Below are positions 17,843 to 27,537 of a stretch of 45,901 nt of DNA, in pieces. The notes beneath the pieces are model-generated. The model saw nothing but the letters and a program-made list of their open reading frames with translations, was not told the DNA's origin and made no database searches. How positions within the stretch are numbered: the stretch's first letter is position 1; each line of letters opens with the position of its first letter. This DNA comes from an uncultured Prevotellaceae bacterium (GTDB lineage: Bacteria > Bacteroidota > Bacteroidia > Bacteroidales > Muribaculaceae): NCBI GenBank assembly GCA_905207705.1, contig CAJLMA010000014.1:1-45901 (forward strand), given 5' to 3'. Made by a program: the position numbers and the translations under genes.

Positions 17843-19036
17843 TCAATTTTCTCCATTGACGACATTGCCTTTGAAAGCGAAATGCGCCGGAATCTGCCCG
17901 GCAGTCTGCTTCCACTTGCAAATGCCATCCTTATCAAAGCAATACAACGTGCCCGAAACCACATAAGACTTGGCATCGGTGACATAAAAGTCTTTTGTCA
18001 CCGGATCGACGGCTATCCCATAAGGCACTTTGATTTTTTCGTCAGTGCCGTCCTTTATGATGTTCCTGTCCACCACTTTCATGTTGTCCATGTCGATTTT
18101 TGCATACGACACTGTGTTTTCTCCGGTCACATAGCTCCATTCGGTACTTATCACATAGAGCATTCCGTCGTCGGCCCACATGTCGGATACAGGAATATCC
18201 ATGTCCTTTATCACCTGTTTCCCGACGGGGTCTACGACATACAAGTCGGAATTGAAATCGCCATAGTAATTTCCGCGGCTGCTAAGCCACAACCGGCCTT
18301 TTCGGTCATGCTCAAGCCTGTGGAAATTGGCCGACTCGTCAATCACTATCACGTCGCAAAGGGTAAAATCATCCAAATCTATGACCGAAACTGTGTTGTC
18401 GTAATTAGGCACACGATAACCTCCGGAATTAGCCACATACAGCCTGTTGCCGACAATAGTCATCTCCTCGGGCTGGTAGCCCACTTCCACCGAACCGACA
18501 ATCTCCATGCTCAACGTGTCAACCTTGAACACCGCGCCTTTTGGCGCAGTAGGGTCAATCTGCACAGGACCCACATAACTGCTCACATATACATATCCGC
18601 CCTTGCCCACTGCATACCGGCAATTGGGTATGTCGATTTTGGTGATGCGCGTCGCGTCGTCCACATTCATGACTTCCACCTTGTGCGAGCAGTTGATAAC
18701 GGCATAGAGCTTGCTGCCATAAATCAGCAAGTCGTTGCCCACGTCGCCCAATTCTTTCACCACGTTGGGGTTGCGCTCGGCATAGATGTTTTTATAATAC
18801 ACTCCTTCACGGGCATTGAAATAGTCGAGAGTGGACTTGTTACCCCCCATGTTACCCTCGTTGAGCAAGTAAAATCCCTCAACCTCGGTATATACGGGAG
18901 TCGTCACTTGAGTTTCAACTATGTCTATCATCACCTCATCGCGCTCGCATGATGACAATAATGGCAGGAGCGAGACAATGGCAAGCGACAACGAGGGCAA
19001 CACCGCCCTCGCCATTATCGATCTGTAATGGCTCAT
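17843..19036 (-). CDS. btuG: BtuG-like surface cobalamin-binding lipoprotein
   Basis: A 397-residue lipoprotein (lipobox LLSSC near residue 30) with a YncE/DUF5074 seven-bladed propeller. Repeated blades show GFYLLNEGNMGGNKSTLDYF, GDVGNDLLIYGSKLYAVIN, KVEVMNVDD, QPEEMTIVGNRLYVANSGGY and TVSVIDLDDF. In Bacteroides, BtuG sits on the outside of BtuB as a lid and binds B12 very tightly before handing it over. It lies 15 bases downstream of the receptor gene and under the same cobalamin riboswitch, which strongly supports the assignment. Confidence 0.88.
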   Translation of the reverse strand: MSHYRSIMARAVLPSLSLAIVSLLPLLSSCERDEVMIDIVETQVTTPVYTEVEGFYLLNEGNMGGNKSTLDYFNAREGVYYKNIYAERNPNVVKELGDVGNDLLIYGSKLYAVINCSHKVEVMNVDDATRITKIDIPNCRYAVGKGGYVYVSSYVGPVQIDPTAPKGAVFKVDTLSMEIVGSVEVGYQPEEMTIVGNRLYVANSGGYRVPNYDNTVSVIDLDDFTLCDVIVIDESANFHRLEHDRKGRLWLSSRGNYYGDFNSDLYVVDPVGKQVIKDMDIPVSDMWADDGMLYVISTEWSYVTGENTVSYAKIDMDNMKVVDRNIIKDGTDEKIKVPYGIAVDPVTKDFYVTDAKSYVVSGTLYCFDKDGICKWKQTAGQIPAHFAFKGNVVNGEN

Positions 19037-19051
19037 AAATATTGTTGTTAA

Positions 19052-21085
19052 TTAAATTTTCAGTTTTACGGCAATTCTAAAATTGCGTCCCGGCATAGGA
19101 TAATTGTGTATCACCTCATAAGCTTGGTTGAACACATTGTTAAGCTCGCCGGTCACCTTGAAATCGCATGATTTTATTGAGAAGGTCTTCGACAACGACA
19201 TGTCGTGCGTGTACCACGGCGGCTCATAATTGGTGCGGATGTTTTCTTGCTCGTTATAGCGTTTCCCCGTATAGATGAACGAATAATTGAAATCCCATCC
19301 CCTCCAATTTGCATTATACGAGGCCGAAAGGCTGTGCCATGGAATGTACGGTATTTGGTCGCCATAGAAAGAATCTTCGGGGTCGGTGTAATCACGAGCT
19401 TTCTGGTAGGTATATTGCAAATGCAATTTCATGTTTACCCTGTCGACATGAAAAGCAGCATCTCCCGACACCTCCACACCGGCAATCTTCACCTTGCCAA
19501 GGTTTATCATGGTCCATCTGAATTGCTGCCCGGTGGGATAAGCGATTATCTTGTTTGTCACGGCATTATAATAGCCATCGGCTTTTATGCCCACATAGTC
19601 GAAGAAATCATGAGAAAGGAATTTCTTGGCCGTCACGCCTATGTCATACTGCCATGTGTATTCAGGCTCCAGACTGGCATTCCCAATTTCGGTGTAATAT
19701 AAGTCGTTAAACGTCGGCATACGGAAAATTCTTTTAAAAAAACCGTAAAACTCGACATCTCGATTGTGCCACGGCCGGTAATTGACAAACACGGCCGGCG
19801 ACAACTCTTTCTTGTTTGCCGATGCAGTATATGTCTTTCTCGAACGTGTAGATTCCTGAATAAATGTGCCTAACAGGCTTGCCTGAGCCTTTACCTTGCC
19901 AAAGTCGAATGCCGTAGCGACAACAGCCATCTCTGTCCATCGTGTCGGATACGCAAAGTCGGTCAAATCGGCATCCATCGTGTTCCATTGCCCGTCGATA
20001 GCTGCCGACACGCTCCACCAATCGGTCAACTTAAACAGATTGGCAACAGACAGATAAATCTCTTTCTGATAATAATGATTATTCAGATAAAGCTCTTTAG
20101 GATCATCGCGCAAGAAATTGGAATAATCCCAGGCAAATTTGCCATTCACCTTCAACTCATACCATTCATTTATTCGTTTCTCGAACGAACCTTGTCCGAA
20201 CGCGCTTTTGTCCCACTGACGCTCTCCACGACGAAAAACATTGTTCACAATGGCTCCCGGTATGCCACGCTCAGACGTATAAAAATATCCATTAATGTTC
20301 CATTTACCACCACTCAACAACCCATACATGCCAATCTCGGCACGTAAGGCTTCGACATCCCCATTTTGGCGCACCGCAGTCGTGTCATAAGCCACCTCCC
20401 CGTCCAGTTGCAACCGACGGTACCTGAAATGGTACTTCCCATTGGCATATGTGTATTCCGCGCTTGCAGACAACGAAACTCGGTTCGACAGCTTGTAATT
20501 TAACACTACCGACGGGTTGGCAAGCCCGAAACTGCCGGTTTTCATCTCGGCAGTCACTTGATAATTGCGTCCGTTCTCAAATGTAGGTCTTTTAGTTGTG
20601 ATATATATTGCACTTGATGTGCTAAAGTCCTTGGCACTCTGGAAAATATTGCTTTTCTGTCCGTTATATAACGAAATAGATTCTATGTTCTCAAGCGAAT
20701 ACCGACCCAAGTCCACTTGCCCGTTCTGTGCGTTGCCCAATTGCATGCCATTATAGAACACACCCACATGGTTGGTGCCCATGCTGCGTATGTTCACGGT
20801 CTTTATTCCACCTATGCCTCCATAATCTTTGATTTGCACTCCCGAAAAATAGCGTAAAGCGTCAGCCACTGATTGACTGTTCAAACGTTCCAAATCAATG
20901 CCGCTGATAGTCTGCGCACTGATTATCTCCTGACGCTTGGTGGCAACCACATCGACACCTTGCACCACGAGAACCGTGTCAAGGAATAAATCATCGGCAT
21001 TGTCATCCGGTGAACAGATGGCAAACGACATGTTGTTGCCCGATAATGCCGCACAAGCAAGCGCAGCAAAAATTAATTTCTTCAT
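19052..21085 (-). CDS. btuB: BtuB-like TonB-dependent cobalamin receptor
   Basis: A 677-residue outer-membrane receptor with a signal peptide (~1-22). The TonB-box region and plug (~38-165) contain VVATKRQEIISAQTISGIDL, SVADALRYFSGVQIKDYGG and IRSMGTNHVGVFYNGMQLG. A 22-strand-type barrel ends in an aromatic/hydrophobic terminal strand (GRNFRIAVKLKI). BtuB imports cobalamin using TonB energy. The specific substrate rests on the riboswitch directly upstream and on btuG downstream. It is somewhat larger than E. coli BtuB (~600 residues) and lacks the extra N-terminal domain of SusC-type receptors. Confidence 0.9.
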   Translation of the reverse strand: MKKLIFAALACAALSGNNMSFAICSPDDNADDLFLDTVLVVQGVDVVATKRQEIISAQTISGIDLERLNSQSVADALRYFSGVQIKDYGGIGGIKTVNIRSMGTNHVGVFYNGMQLGNAQNGQVDLGRYSLENIESISLYNGQKSNIFQSAKDFSTSSAIYITTKRPTFENGRNYQVTAEMKTGSFGLANPSVVLNYKLSNRVSLSASAEYTYANGKYHFRYRRLQLDGEVAYDTTAVRQNGDVEALRAEIGMYGLLSGGKWNINGYFYTSERGIPGAIVNNVFRRGERQWDKSAFGQGSFEKRINEWYELKVNGKFAWDYSNFLRDDPKELYLNNHYYQKEIYLSVANLFKLTDWWSVSAAIDGQWNTMDADLTDFAYPTRWTEMAVVATAFDFGKVKAQASLLGTFIQESTRSRKTYTASANKKELSPAVFVNYRPWHNRDVEFYGFFKRIFRMPTFNDLYYTEIGNASLEPEYTWQYDIGVTAKKFLSHDFFDYVGIKADGYYNAVTNKIIAYPTGQQFRWTMINLGKVKIAGVEVSGDAAFHVDRVNMKLHLQYTYQKARDYTDPEDSFYGDQIPYIPWHSLSASYNANWRGWDFNYSFIYTGKRYNEQENIRTNYEPPWYTHDMSLSKTFSIKSCDFKVTGELNNVFNQAYEVIHNYPMPGRNFRIAVKLKI

Positions 21086-21159
21086 TTACATTGAGTTTAT
21101 GCCGATCGCCCTCAATTGAATCACAATTTCAGGACATCTCGCGGTCAATAATTCTCTTT

Positions 21160-21332
21160 TTCCACCTTCCAACCTGTATTCCGGCTCCTCCCCTGTTTCT
21201 TTGACCAGCCTTCCCACATGCTTCATCACATGCAGTGACTGCCCTCAGGCATTTCATTTGGAGTTACGGCAGCGAGTACTGCTCAGGATTTTCACCTGAT
21301 TCCAAATATTTACTACTAAATATCTTTTGTTG
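21160..21332 (-). promoter_or_regulatory. Cobalamin riboswitch
   Basis: Read on the minus strand, the leader shows the conserved core in order. First GGTGAAAATCCTGAGCAG (around 21292-21275) with CTCGCTGCCGTAACTCC. Then a B12-box variant AGTCACTGCATGTG, and GTGGGAAGGC. Last the GGAGGAGCCGGAATACAGG 3' segment. These match the AdoCbl-type cobalamin element. It sits between the promoter and the btuB ATG (21085), so adenosylcobalamin should switch off the four-gene uptake operon, probably by occluding translation initiation; no obvious terminator stem follows. Edges are approximate. Confidence 0.92.
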
Positions 21333-21342
21333 AAAGACGCTG

Positions 21343-21374
21343 CAAATATAGCGAAAGTTGGTAACACTGGCAAA
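21343..21374 (-). promoter_or_regulatory. Promoter of the B12 uptake operon
   Basis: On the minus strand TATATTTG (21350-21343) and TTTG (21374-21371) with a 20-base spacer form a full consensus promoter. The predicted start near 21336 is immediately before the riboswitch. Confidence 0.8.
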
Positions 21375-21484
21375 ACAAACAGAATTATTTTTTGCCTTTG
21401 CCAAAACTGTCACCTTAATTATATTAATACCAATATGACATTTTTACAATTATCCAGCAGGATGTACAAAAAACTGTTCCGACA

Positions 21485-22807
21485 TCACACAGCCGGCAAG
21501 CTCATCCCGTTCAATTTACGATATAAATCCAAGGCATACACATCGGTCATGCCGCTTATATGGTCAATGACTGCCTGTATCTTCTCAAACAACGTTGGGG
21601 CATACACGTCATATTGCTGCGGGAACTTGTTCAACAACAATTGCGAATAAGTCCTATCGGGATGCAATACCGCTCCCGTCAATCTCTTCAGTAATTCAGT
21701 AATGATTTGATGTCCTGCAATATCCACATCCACGACATCATTTGCCCTGTAAATTTTGGCATAAGCCAGGTCAGAGCAACTGCGATAAGCCCTGTTAGCT
21801 CTTTCCGACAAATGGTCGATAAGGCAACCGTCAAATTTTCCACGCAGAATCTCTTCTTCATGGTCAACAAATATATTGGAGCATTCATTAACCAATTCCC
21901 CTATTATGCAAGAACGCAAATAAACGATTTTTTCATTCTTGTCATCAACATGCGACATCACTTCCTTTATGTGACGCGCCTGCGACTCGTCAAAGAATTG
22001 CAGAAGCAAGTTCAGCACCTCATCGGTATCAAGAATCTTCAACTTGTGTGCATCCTCTATATCCATTATCTGATAACAAATGTCATCGGCGGCCTCTACA
22101 ATGTAAACAAGCGGATGTCGGCAATATTTTTCCTCTTCCAATTTCAACAGCCCCACTTCCCCGGCAACTCGCTCAAAAAGCTCCTGTTCTGTTGTAAAGA
22201 ATCCAAATTTCCCGTTCGCGCTGCATTTGGAAGACGAATACGGATACTTGACTATCGAAGCAAGCATCGAGTAGGTCATGGCGAAACCTCCGGGACGCCG
22301 TCCTTTAAATTGGTGCACAAGCAGCCTGAACGAATTGGCATTTCCCTCGAAATGAATCAGATCGTCCCATTGCCGACGTGTCAACTGATTTTTGAAAACC
22401 ATTCCTTCACCTTCATTGAAAAAGGCGCTTATCGACTTCTCTCCCGAATGTCCGAACGGCGGATTGCCAAGGTCATGCGCAAGACATGCCGCAGCCACGA
22501 TCTCCTCGATATTATGAAACTTCTTGACCCACGGTTCTCCGGAGTATTTAGCCCTGAGCCTGCGAGCTACCTCGCTTGCCAACGACTTTCCCACGCTCGA
22601 GACTTCAAGGCTATGCGTCAGTCTGTTATGCACAAATATACTTCCGGGCAAAGGGAATACCTGCGTCTTGTTCTGCAATCTTCGGAAAGGAGATGAAAAC
22701 ACAAGCCGGTCATAATCTCGCTGAAAATCGCTGCGCACACTTTCTTTCTTGTCGGTATAGTATTCCAATCCAAGACGTTTGCCACAGATAAGGCGGTTCC
22801 AATCCAT
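21485..22807 (-). CDS. dgt: Deoxyguanosinetriphosphate triphosphohydrolase (dGTPase)
   Basis: Dgt hydrolyses dGTP to deoxyguanosine and tripolyphosphate and is an HD-domain metalloenzyme. Motifs seen: HNRLTHSLEVSSVG (H of the HD site), ACLAHDLGNPPFGHSGE (HD pair) and EAADDICYQIMDIEDA (distal Asp). QRDYDRLVFSSPFRRLQNKT is the family's N-terminal signature. I chose ATG 22807 (MDWNRLICGKRLG), which matches the usual N-terminus; an in-frame ATG at 22843 adds 12 residues of no apparent homology. It is divergent from dut, so two dNTP-pool enzymes share an intergenic region. Confidence 0.9.
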   Translation of the reverse strand: MDWNRLICGKRLGLEYYTDKKESVRSDFQRDYDRLVFSSPFRRLQNKTQVFPLPGSIFVHNRLTHSLEVSSVGKSLASEVARRLRAKYSGEPWVKKFHNIEEIVAAACLAHDLGNPPFGHSGEKSISAFFNEGEGMVFKNQLTRRQWDDLIHFEGNANSFRLLVHQFKGRRPGGFAMTYSMLASIVKYPYSSSKCSANGKFGFFTTEQELFERVAGEVGLLKLEEEKYCRHPLVYIVEAADDICYQIMDIEDAHKLKILDTDEVLNLLLQFFDESQARHIKEVMSHVDDKNEKIVYLRSCIIGELVNECSNIFVDHEEEILRGKFDGCLIDHLSERANRAYRSCSDLAYAKIYRANDVVDVDIAGHQIITELLKRLTGAVLHPDRTYSQLLLNKFPQQYDVYAPTLFEKIQAVIDHISGMTDVYALDLYRKLNGMSLPAV

Positions 22808-23041
22808 TATTCCGTCTCGGCCTATATGAGTTTTTTGACACATTGGGATATGTTATTTTGTCGCGTTTGTCAAATATCATGCAGGACATCATCGCCGGCA
22901 TTATTGCGAAGATACTAAAAAAAGCAACACGACAAACAAGCAACACGACAAAACATATTTGTCAATTTTAATATATTTAATTACCGTAATTCGGTGAGTT
23001 TTCGTTAATTTCGCACCAAATTACAACCATATAGTTACAGA
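22808..23041. promoter_or_regulatory. dgt-dut divergent intergenic region
   Basis: AT-rich. The best -7 candidate for dut is TAATTTCG at 23006-23013, one mismatch from consensus and without a clear -33 box. No convincing promoter was found for dgt. The region contains closely spaced CGACAAA, GACAAAC and ACGACAAAA motifs (~22930-22950), of unknown meaning. Confidence 0.3.
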
Positions 23042-23485
23042 ATGGATAAAATCACAGTAGACATAATAAACAAATCGACCAATCCGCTACCAAGCTATGA
23101 AACCATCGGAAGTGCCGGAATGGACCTACGGGCTTTCCTTGACAATCCCGTAGAAATTAAACCCTTGGAACGAGTCATGGTACCTACGGGGATATACATC
23201 GCATTGCCCGAAGGATATGAGTGCCAAATAAGGCCTCGAAGCGGACTTGCGGCAAAACACGGCATCACCGTGCTCAATTCTCCCGGAACGATAGACTCTG
23301 ATTACCGTGGAGAGATAAAGGTCATACTTGTAAACTTGTCCGATACTCCATTCATAATAAACAATGGCGAAAGGATATGCCAGATGGTCATAGCAAGTCA
23401 CAGCCGAGCCACATGGAATGTAACCGACAATCTCGACACGACCGAGCGCGGAGCCGGTGGATTCGGCCACACAGGAACGAAATAA
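23042..23485 (+). CDS. dut: dUTP diphosphatase
   Basis: A 147-residue trimeric dUTPase that turns dUTP into dUMP and pyrophosphate, keeping uracil out of DNA. All five motifs are visible: AGMDLRAFL, the RPRSGLA phosphate-binding loop, GTIDSDYRGEI with the catalytic Asp, GERICQMVI, and the C-terminal arm RGAGGFGHTGTK. It is the first gene of a run with the TPR protein, DUF4292 lipoprotein and EnvC-like gene, an order common in Bacteroidales. Confidence 0.94.
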   Translation: MDKITVDIINKSTNPLPSYETIGSAGMDLRAFLDNPVEIKPLERVMVPTGIYIALPEGYECQIRPRSGLAAKHGITVLNSPGTIDSDYRGEIKVILVNLSDTPFIINNGERICQMVIASHSRATWNVTDNLDTTERGAGGFGHTGTK

Positions 23486-23540
23486 CCACGCATTTCCTCA
23501 ACACACTTATCGTAACACATCAAATTCAACCTTGTCAATC

Positions 23541-25298
23541 GTGAAATATTTCTTAAAGAACATACTAAGCATCACAATCCTCCTTGCTTTGCTTATAACT
23601 TCGGGAATAGACTCATTTGCCGCAAAAAAAGATAAAAACACGGCAACATCGCCCGAGAACCAACGCAAAGCATCATATATTTTCTTTGAAGCCCTCAACC
23701 AAAAGCAAAAGAGCAACATCGATGCGTTTTTCGACCTGCTCCGACATGCCTACCACATCAATCCCGACGACAGTGCCATATCGTTCTACCTCGGATTCTG
23801 TTACATAAGCATGAACGACGGCACAAAAGAAATGAGCGATACAGGACTTGAAATGATGAAAAAGCATTTCAACGAGCATCCCGAAGACTACGACGAAGCC
23901 GTGATATACGCAACCGTGGCCGGCCAGCTTGGCAAACGCGCCGAATCGCTCAAAGCATGGGAAAAGATAACCGAAGTGTTCCCCGACAAAATCGAGGCCA
24001 AGACTCTGTTGGCCGAATGCTATGCAAGGAACGACGATTTCCGCAAAGCAATAGCCACCTACGACACTATAGAATACATAGAAGGTAAATCGATGGGATT
24101 GTCTTTGCGCAAAATAAACTATCTGTTTGCACTCAATGACACGACCGGAACCATAAACGAAGGGCGCGCCCTGCTTGCATCAGCACCCGACAATGCTTCC
24201 TACAACTTGCTCATGGGCAACATATTCATGCAGCTCGACAACCAAGACAGCGCATTCTACTATATAGACAAAGCTCAAAAACTTGACCCCGAAAACGGAA
24301 TGACATATCTCACCAAGGCGCAGATATATTATATGAACGGGGATTCCATAAACTATGACAAGCAAATATATCAAGCACTTGTAAGCAAAGACTTGGATGT
24401 CAACAACAAGGTTGCCGTATTGACCGATTACATAAAGCAGCTGCTTGCCGAAAGGGATTCTTCGCAACGCATCGACAACCTGTTCTCGGTCCTCATAGCC
24501 CAGCATCCGCATGAAAGCACGATACACGACCTGTATAGCCAATATTTCGCCACCAAGGGCGAATATGCCAAAGCAGCCGAGCAGCTTGCCTATGTCACCG
24601 ACATCGACCCGGCCAACCCAAACGCATGGAAAAAACTCGTCATGCTATATCTGATGACAGAAAACTTCCAACAAGCAGTTAATGCAGCGCAAAAGGCATT
24701 GGAATACAATCCCGATGACATGGATTTATATCAGTATATAGCTCCGGCCTATTACCAAATGAAAGAATATGACAAAGCGCTCAAGACCTACAACAAGGCT
24801 CTTGAAATTGCCGACTCCACCGATTATGTCATGCGCTCCAACATCATAGGAGGCATGGCCGACGTATATTATTCAATGGGCGACACGCTAAAGGCATTCG
24901 ACACTTACGAAGAATCCTTGAAGTTGTATCCCGGAAACACAAGCATAATGAACAATTATGCTTACTTCCTGTCGGTATCCGACAAGGATCTCGACCGTGC
25001 CGAAAAGTTAAGTGCGATAGCAGTAAAGGATGACCCCGAAAATCCGATTTTCCTTGACACCTACGCATGGGTATTCTTCAAGAAAAAAGAATACAAGTTG
25101 GCTCTTGCCTACATTGAAAACGCCATCAAGAACAGTGAAGAGGAGTCGGCTGAAATTCTTGAACACTATGGTGACATCCTGTTCATGAACGGGCAATTTG
25201 AAAAAGCTGTCGAAAACTGGGAAAAGGCTTTGAAACTTGACCCGGAATCCGACATTCTGCAACGCAAAGTGAAGTACAAGACCTATTTCATAGAGTAA
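23541..25298 (+). CDS. Exported tetratricopeptide-repeat protein
   Basis: The likely start is GTG 23541, which gives a clean signal peptide (KYFLKNILSITILLALLITSG) and a 585-residue protein. An upstream in-frame ATG at 23457 overlaps dut and adds a polar leader that would hide the signal. About ten TPR units cover residues ~45-575, for example KAAEQLAYVTDIDPANPNAW, KALKTYNKALEI and KAVENWEKALKLDPES. The fold mediates protein interactions; a periplasmic scaffold for envelope assembly fits the neighbours, but the partner is not visible. Confidence 0.85.
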   Translation: MKYFLKNILSITILLALLITSGIDSFAAKKDKNTATSPENQRKASYIFFEALNQKQKSNIDAFFDLLRHAYHINPDDSAISFYLGFCYISMNDGTKEMSDTGLEMMKKHFNEHPEDYDEAVIYATVAGQLGKRAESLKAWEKITEVFPDKIEAKTLLAECYARNDDFRKAIATYDTIEYIEGKSMGLSLRKINYLFALNDTTGTINEGRALLASAPDNASYNLLMGNIFMQLDNQDSAFYYIDKAQKLDPENGMTYLTKAQIYYMNGDSINYDKQIYQALVSKDLDVNNKVAVLTDYIKQLLAERDSSQRIDNLFSVLIAQHPHESTIHDLYSQYFATKGEYAKAAEQLAYVTDIDPANPNAWKKLVMLYLMTENFQQAVNAAQKALEYNPDDMDLYQYIAPAYYQMKEYDKALKTYNKALEIADSTDYVMRSNIIGGMADVYYSMGDTLKAFDTYEESLKLYPGNTSIMNNYAYFLSVSDKDLDRAEKLSAIAVKDDPENPIFLDTYAWVFFKKKEYKLALAYIENAIKNSEEESAEILEHYGDILFMNGQFEKAVENWEKALKLDPESDILQRKVKYKTYFIE

Positions 25299-25347
25299 GA
25301 TTGGCAACCAGCCCTTTATCTTTCGTCAAAAAGTGACAATTTAAATC

Positions 25348-26202
25348 ATGCCCGGACCAACAAAATACATATTGCCAATCACGATAATCATATTGTCCAC
25401 TCTGCTTGCCGCTTGCCGCACAACCGGCAACGGATACCGCACAGCCGATTACCTGACCGACAATCGCCGGCCAGAATTGCGATACGCATCGGTTGTTGAC
25501 AAATTCGGCAAATGGAAATCGTTTTCGGCCAAAGGGAAATTTAAATTGACAAGCGAAAAAGAATCGTTCTCGGCATCCATGCAACTGAGAATGGTAAAAG
25601 ACAAGTACATAGCAATATCATTGCGTCCGGCCCTCGGCATAGAAGCCGGACGAATATACATGACCAGCGACAGCCTGTACATAATCGACAAGATGAACAA
25701 GTGCTTCATTGCCGAAGAGTTGTCGATGTTCACTGCAGGATTCCCGGTAAACATTACGGCTCTGCAAGACATATTCCTTTGCAGGGCTTTCGACATATAC
25801 AAAGGAACATGCGATGCTCGCGACATAGAACACATGTCGTTCTCGCCACTTGACAATTCGGGCAATTTTGAATTTTCTCCACTAAACATGCCACTCGGTG
25901 CCAAATATTCTTTTACTGTCAATGGCAGCAACCTGCTAACAGGATTTTCAGTAAGCAGCGGCAGTGAAAGCACAATATACAAAGTTGCATATTCAGGCCA
26001 CATCATCATCGATGACATGACAATGGCCACAAGCATCAACCTTGTTTCGCGCTTTGAGAATTCCAATCTTGCCATTCAGACCGATTTCACGCCCGAACGC
26101 ATCGAGCTGAATGGCGACTTCAACGACACTCCTCCTTCATTTAAAGGATATGCACGCATCCCTGGCGACATGCTGCTGATGCAACTAAGTAATGAATTTT
26201 AA
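25348..26202 (+). CDS. DUF4292 lipoprotein
   Basis: A 284-residue lipoprotein (hydrophobic signal, lipobox LLAAC near residue 22). The body shows KWKSFSAKGKFKLTSEKESF, MQLRMVKDKYIAISLRPALGIEAGRIYMTSDSLYIID and a C-terminal half of beta strands. This matches DUF4292, a family related in shape to LolA/LolB-type half barrels, so lipid or lipoprotein carriage is possible but unproven. It sits between the TPR gene and the EnvC-like gene (15-49 bases apart), suggesting one operon. Confidence 0.83.
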   Translation: MPGPTKYILPITIIILSTLLAACRTTGNGYRTADYLTDNRRPELRYASVVDKFGKWKSFSAKGKFKLTSEKESFSASMQLRMVKDKYIAISLRPALGIEAGRIYMTSDSLYIIDKMNKCFIAEELSMFTAGFPVNITALQDIFLCRAFDIYKGTCDARDIEHMSFSPLDNSGNFEFSPLNMPLGAKYSFTVNGSNLLTGFSVSSGSESTIYKVAYSGHIIIDDMTMATSINLVSRFENSNLAIQTDFTPERIELNGDFNDTPPSFKGYARIPGDMLLMQLSNEF

Positions 26203-26217
26203 TCATCTCACCAGCTT

Positions 26218-27525
26218 ATGAAATCTACGTTCGTCATAATATTATTCACCATTTTAAGCTGCTTTGCATCCTCATTTGCCCAAAGCAGCAAAGTTGGCGA
26301 TGTGAGAAGACAAAAGCAGCAGGCTCAAGAAGAAATAGAGCGAACATCATCTCAAATCAACGACAACAGCAAAAAAATAAAACGCTCGTTAAACGATCTG
26401 CAATCAATCGAGGCCGACATACGAAAGCAAGAAAAGGAGATAAAATCCCTGCAAGCCCAAATCAATGCCATCGACAACAACATCAAGATTCTAAACGATT
26501 CAATCGACACGATGACCGAGAAATTGGAATCGTTACGAGCATCTTATGCACAAGCCATACGCAAGATGCACTCTCATTCATCGTCTTTCGACAGGTTGAT
26601 ATTTCTGTTCTCATCCAATTCCCTCCATGAGGCATACAGGCGAATGCGATACTTGAAACAATTCTCAAAATGGCGCGAAAGCCATTCAAATGAGATACAA
26701 GCCGAAGCCGAAAAACTTAAGCAGCAAAAGGCGAAACTCGCTGAAATGAAATCACAAAAATCCGAGAATCTGGCACAACTGCAACGGGCAAGACTCGACC
26801 TTGAAGGGAAAAAATCGCAACAAAGCACAGTTGTCAATGACTTGCGCAAACAAGACAAAATTCTTCGTTCAATACTTGCCGAGCAACAACGCAAAGCCGA
26901 TGCCCTCGACCGAGAACTCGACCGTCTGATTGCCGAAGAGGAACGTCGTGCCGCCGAGCGTCGAGCTGCCGAGGAACGCCGTCGCAGGGAACAACTCGAA
27001 CGCGAGCGGCAAAAAGACAGCTTGAAAGAAGAGCCTCAACCTCCCGTCAAGCGGGAGCCGTCTACTCCCGAACCGGGATACGCCATGTCGGAACCCGAAC
27101 GGAAGTTGGCAGGAAGTTTCGAAAGCAACAAGGGTCAATTGCTGTTCCCGGTACAAGGAAATTACAAAATCGTGCAATCTTTCGGCAAGCACCGCCACCC
27201 TCAATTGAAATATGTCCAAGTAAACAACAACGGAATCGACATTGAAGCTCAACCGGGAGCCGTTGCCCGTGCCATATTTGACGGAAAGGTTTCGGCCGTA
27301 TTCCCACAAGACGGTTACAACACAGTCGTTATGCTGAGGCATGGCAAATACCTGTCCATATATGTCAACTTGAGCGACATATATGTACGCACAGGCGATG
27401 AAATAAAGGCAGGCCAACCTATCGGTAAAATATATTCCGACCCCGAGGATGGCAACCGCACAATACTGCACTTCGAGGTACGCAGGGAGAGAGAAAAACT
27501 CGACCCGGAACAATGGGTTAAATAA
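26218..27525 (+). CDS. EnvC-like murein hydrolase activator with degenerate M23 domain
   Basis: A 435-residue exported protein. After the signal peptide (1-21) comes a long coiled coil (~25-270) rich in Glu, Lys, Gln and Arg, a proline-rich linker (~270-290) and a LytM/M23 domain (~305-435). Zinc ligands are missing: NNGIDI in place of HxGxD-type HxxxD, and YVNLS in place of YxHL; only LHFEVR keeps its histidine. As in E. coli EnvC, this predicts an amidase activator for cell separation and not a hydrolase. Confidence 0.87.
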   Translation: MKSTFVIILFTILSCFASSFAQSSKVGDVRRQKQQAQEEIERTSSQINDNSKKIKRSLNDLQSIEADIRKQEKEIKSLQAQINAIDNNIKILNDSIDTMTEKLESLRASYAQAIRKMHSHSSSFDRLIFLFSSNSLHEAYRRMRYLKQFSKWRESHSNEIQAEAEKLKQQKAKLAEMKSQKSENLAQLQRARLDLEGKKSQQSTVVNDLRKQDKILRSILAEQQRKADALDRELDRLIAEEERRAAERRAAEERRRREQLERERQKDSLKEEPQPPVKREPSTPEPGYAMSEPERKLAGSFESNKGQLLFPVQGNYKIVQSFGKHRHPQLKYVQVNNNGIDIEAQPGAVARAIFDGKVSAVFPQDGYNTVVMLRHGKYLSIYVNLSDIYVRTGDEIKAGQPIGKIYSDPEDGNRTILHFEVRREREKLDPEQWVK

Positions 27526-27537
27526 TTCTACTGCAAA

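Noticed and set aside
17882..18952. 356-codon open frame antisense to the BtuG-like gene
   Set aside because: The sense strand has a complete propeller protein with lipobox; the antisense product is His/Ile-rich and not protein-like.
21707..22696. 329-codon open frame antisense to dgt
   Set aside because: The sense gene carries all HD-domain motifs; the antisense frame has no recognisable motif or start signal.
23457..23540. Upstream ATG as start of the TPR protein
   Set aside because: It overlaps dut and would place 28 polar residues before an evident signal peptide that begins at GTG 23541.
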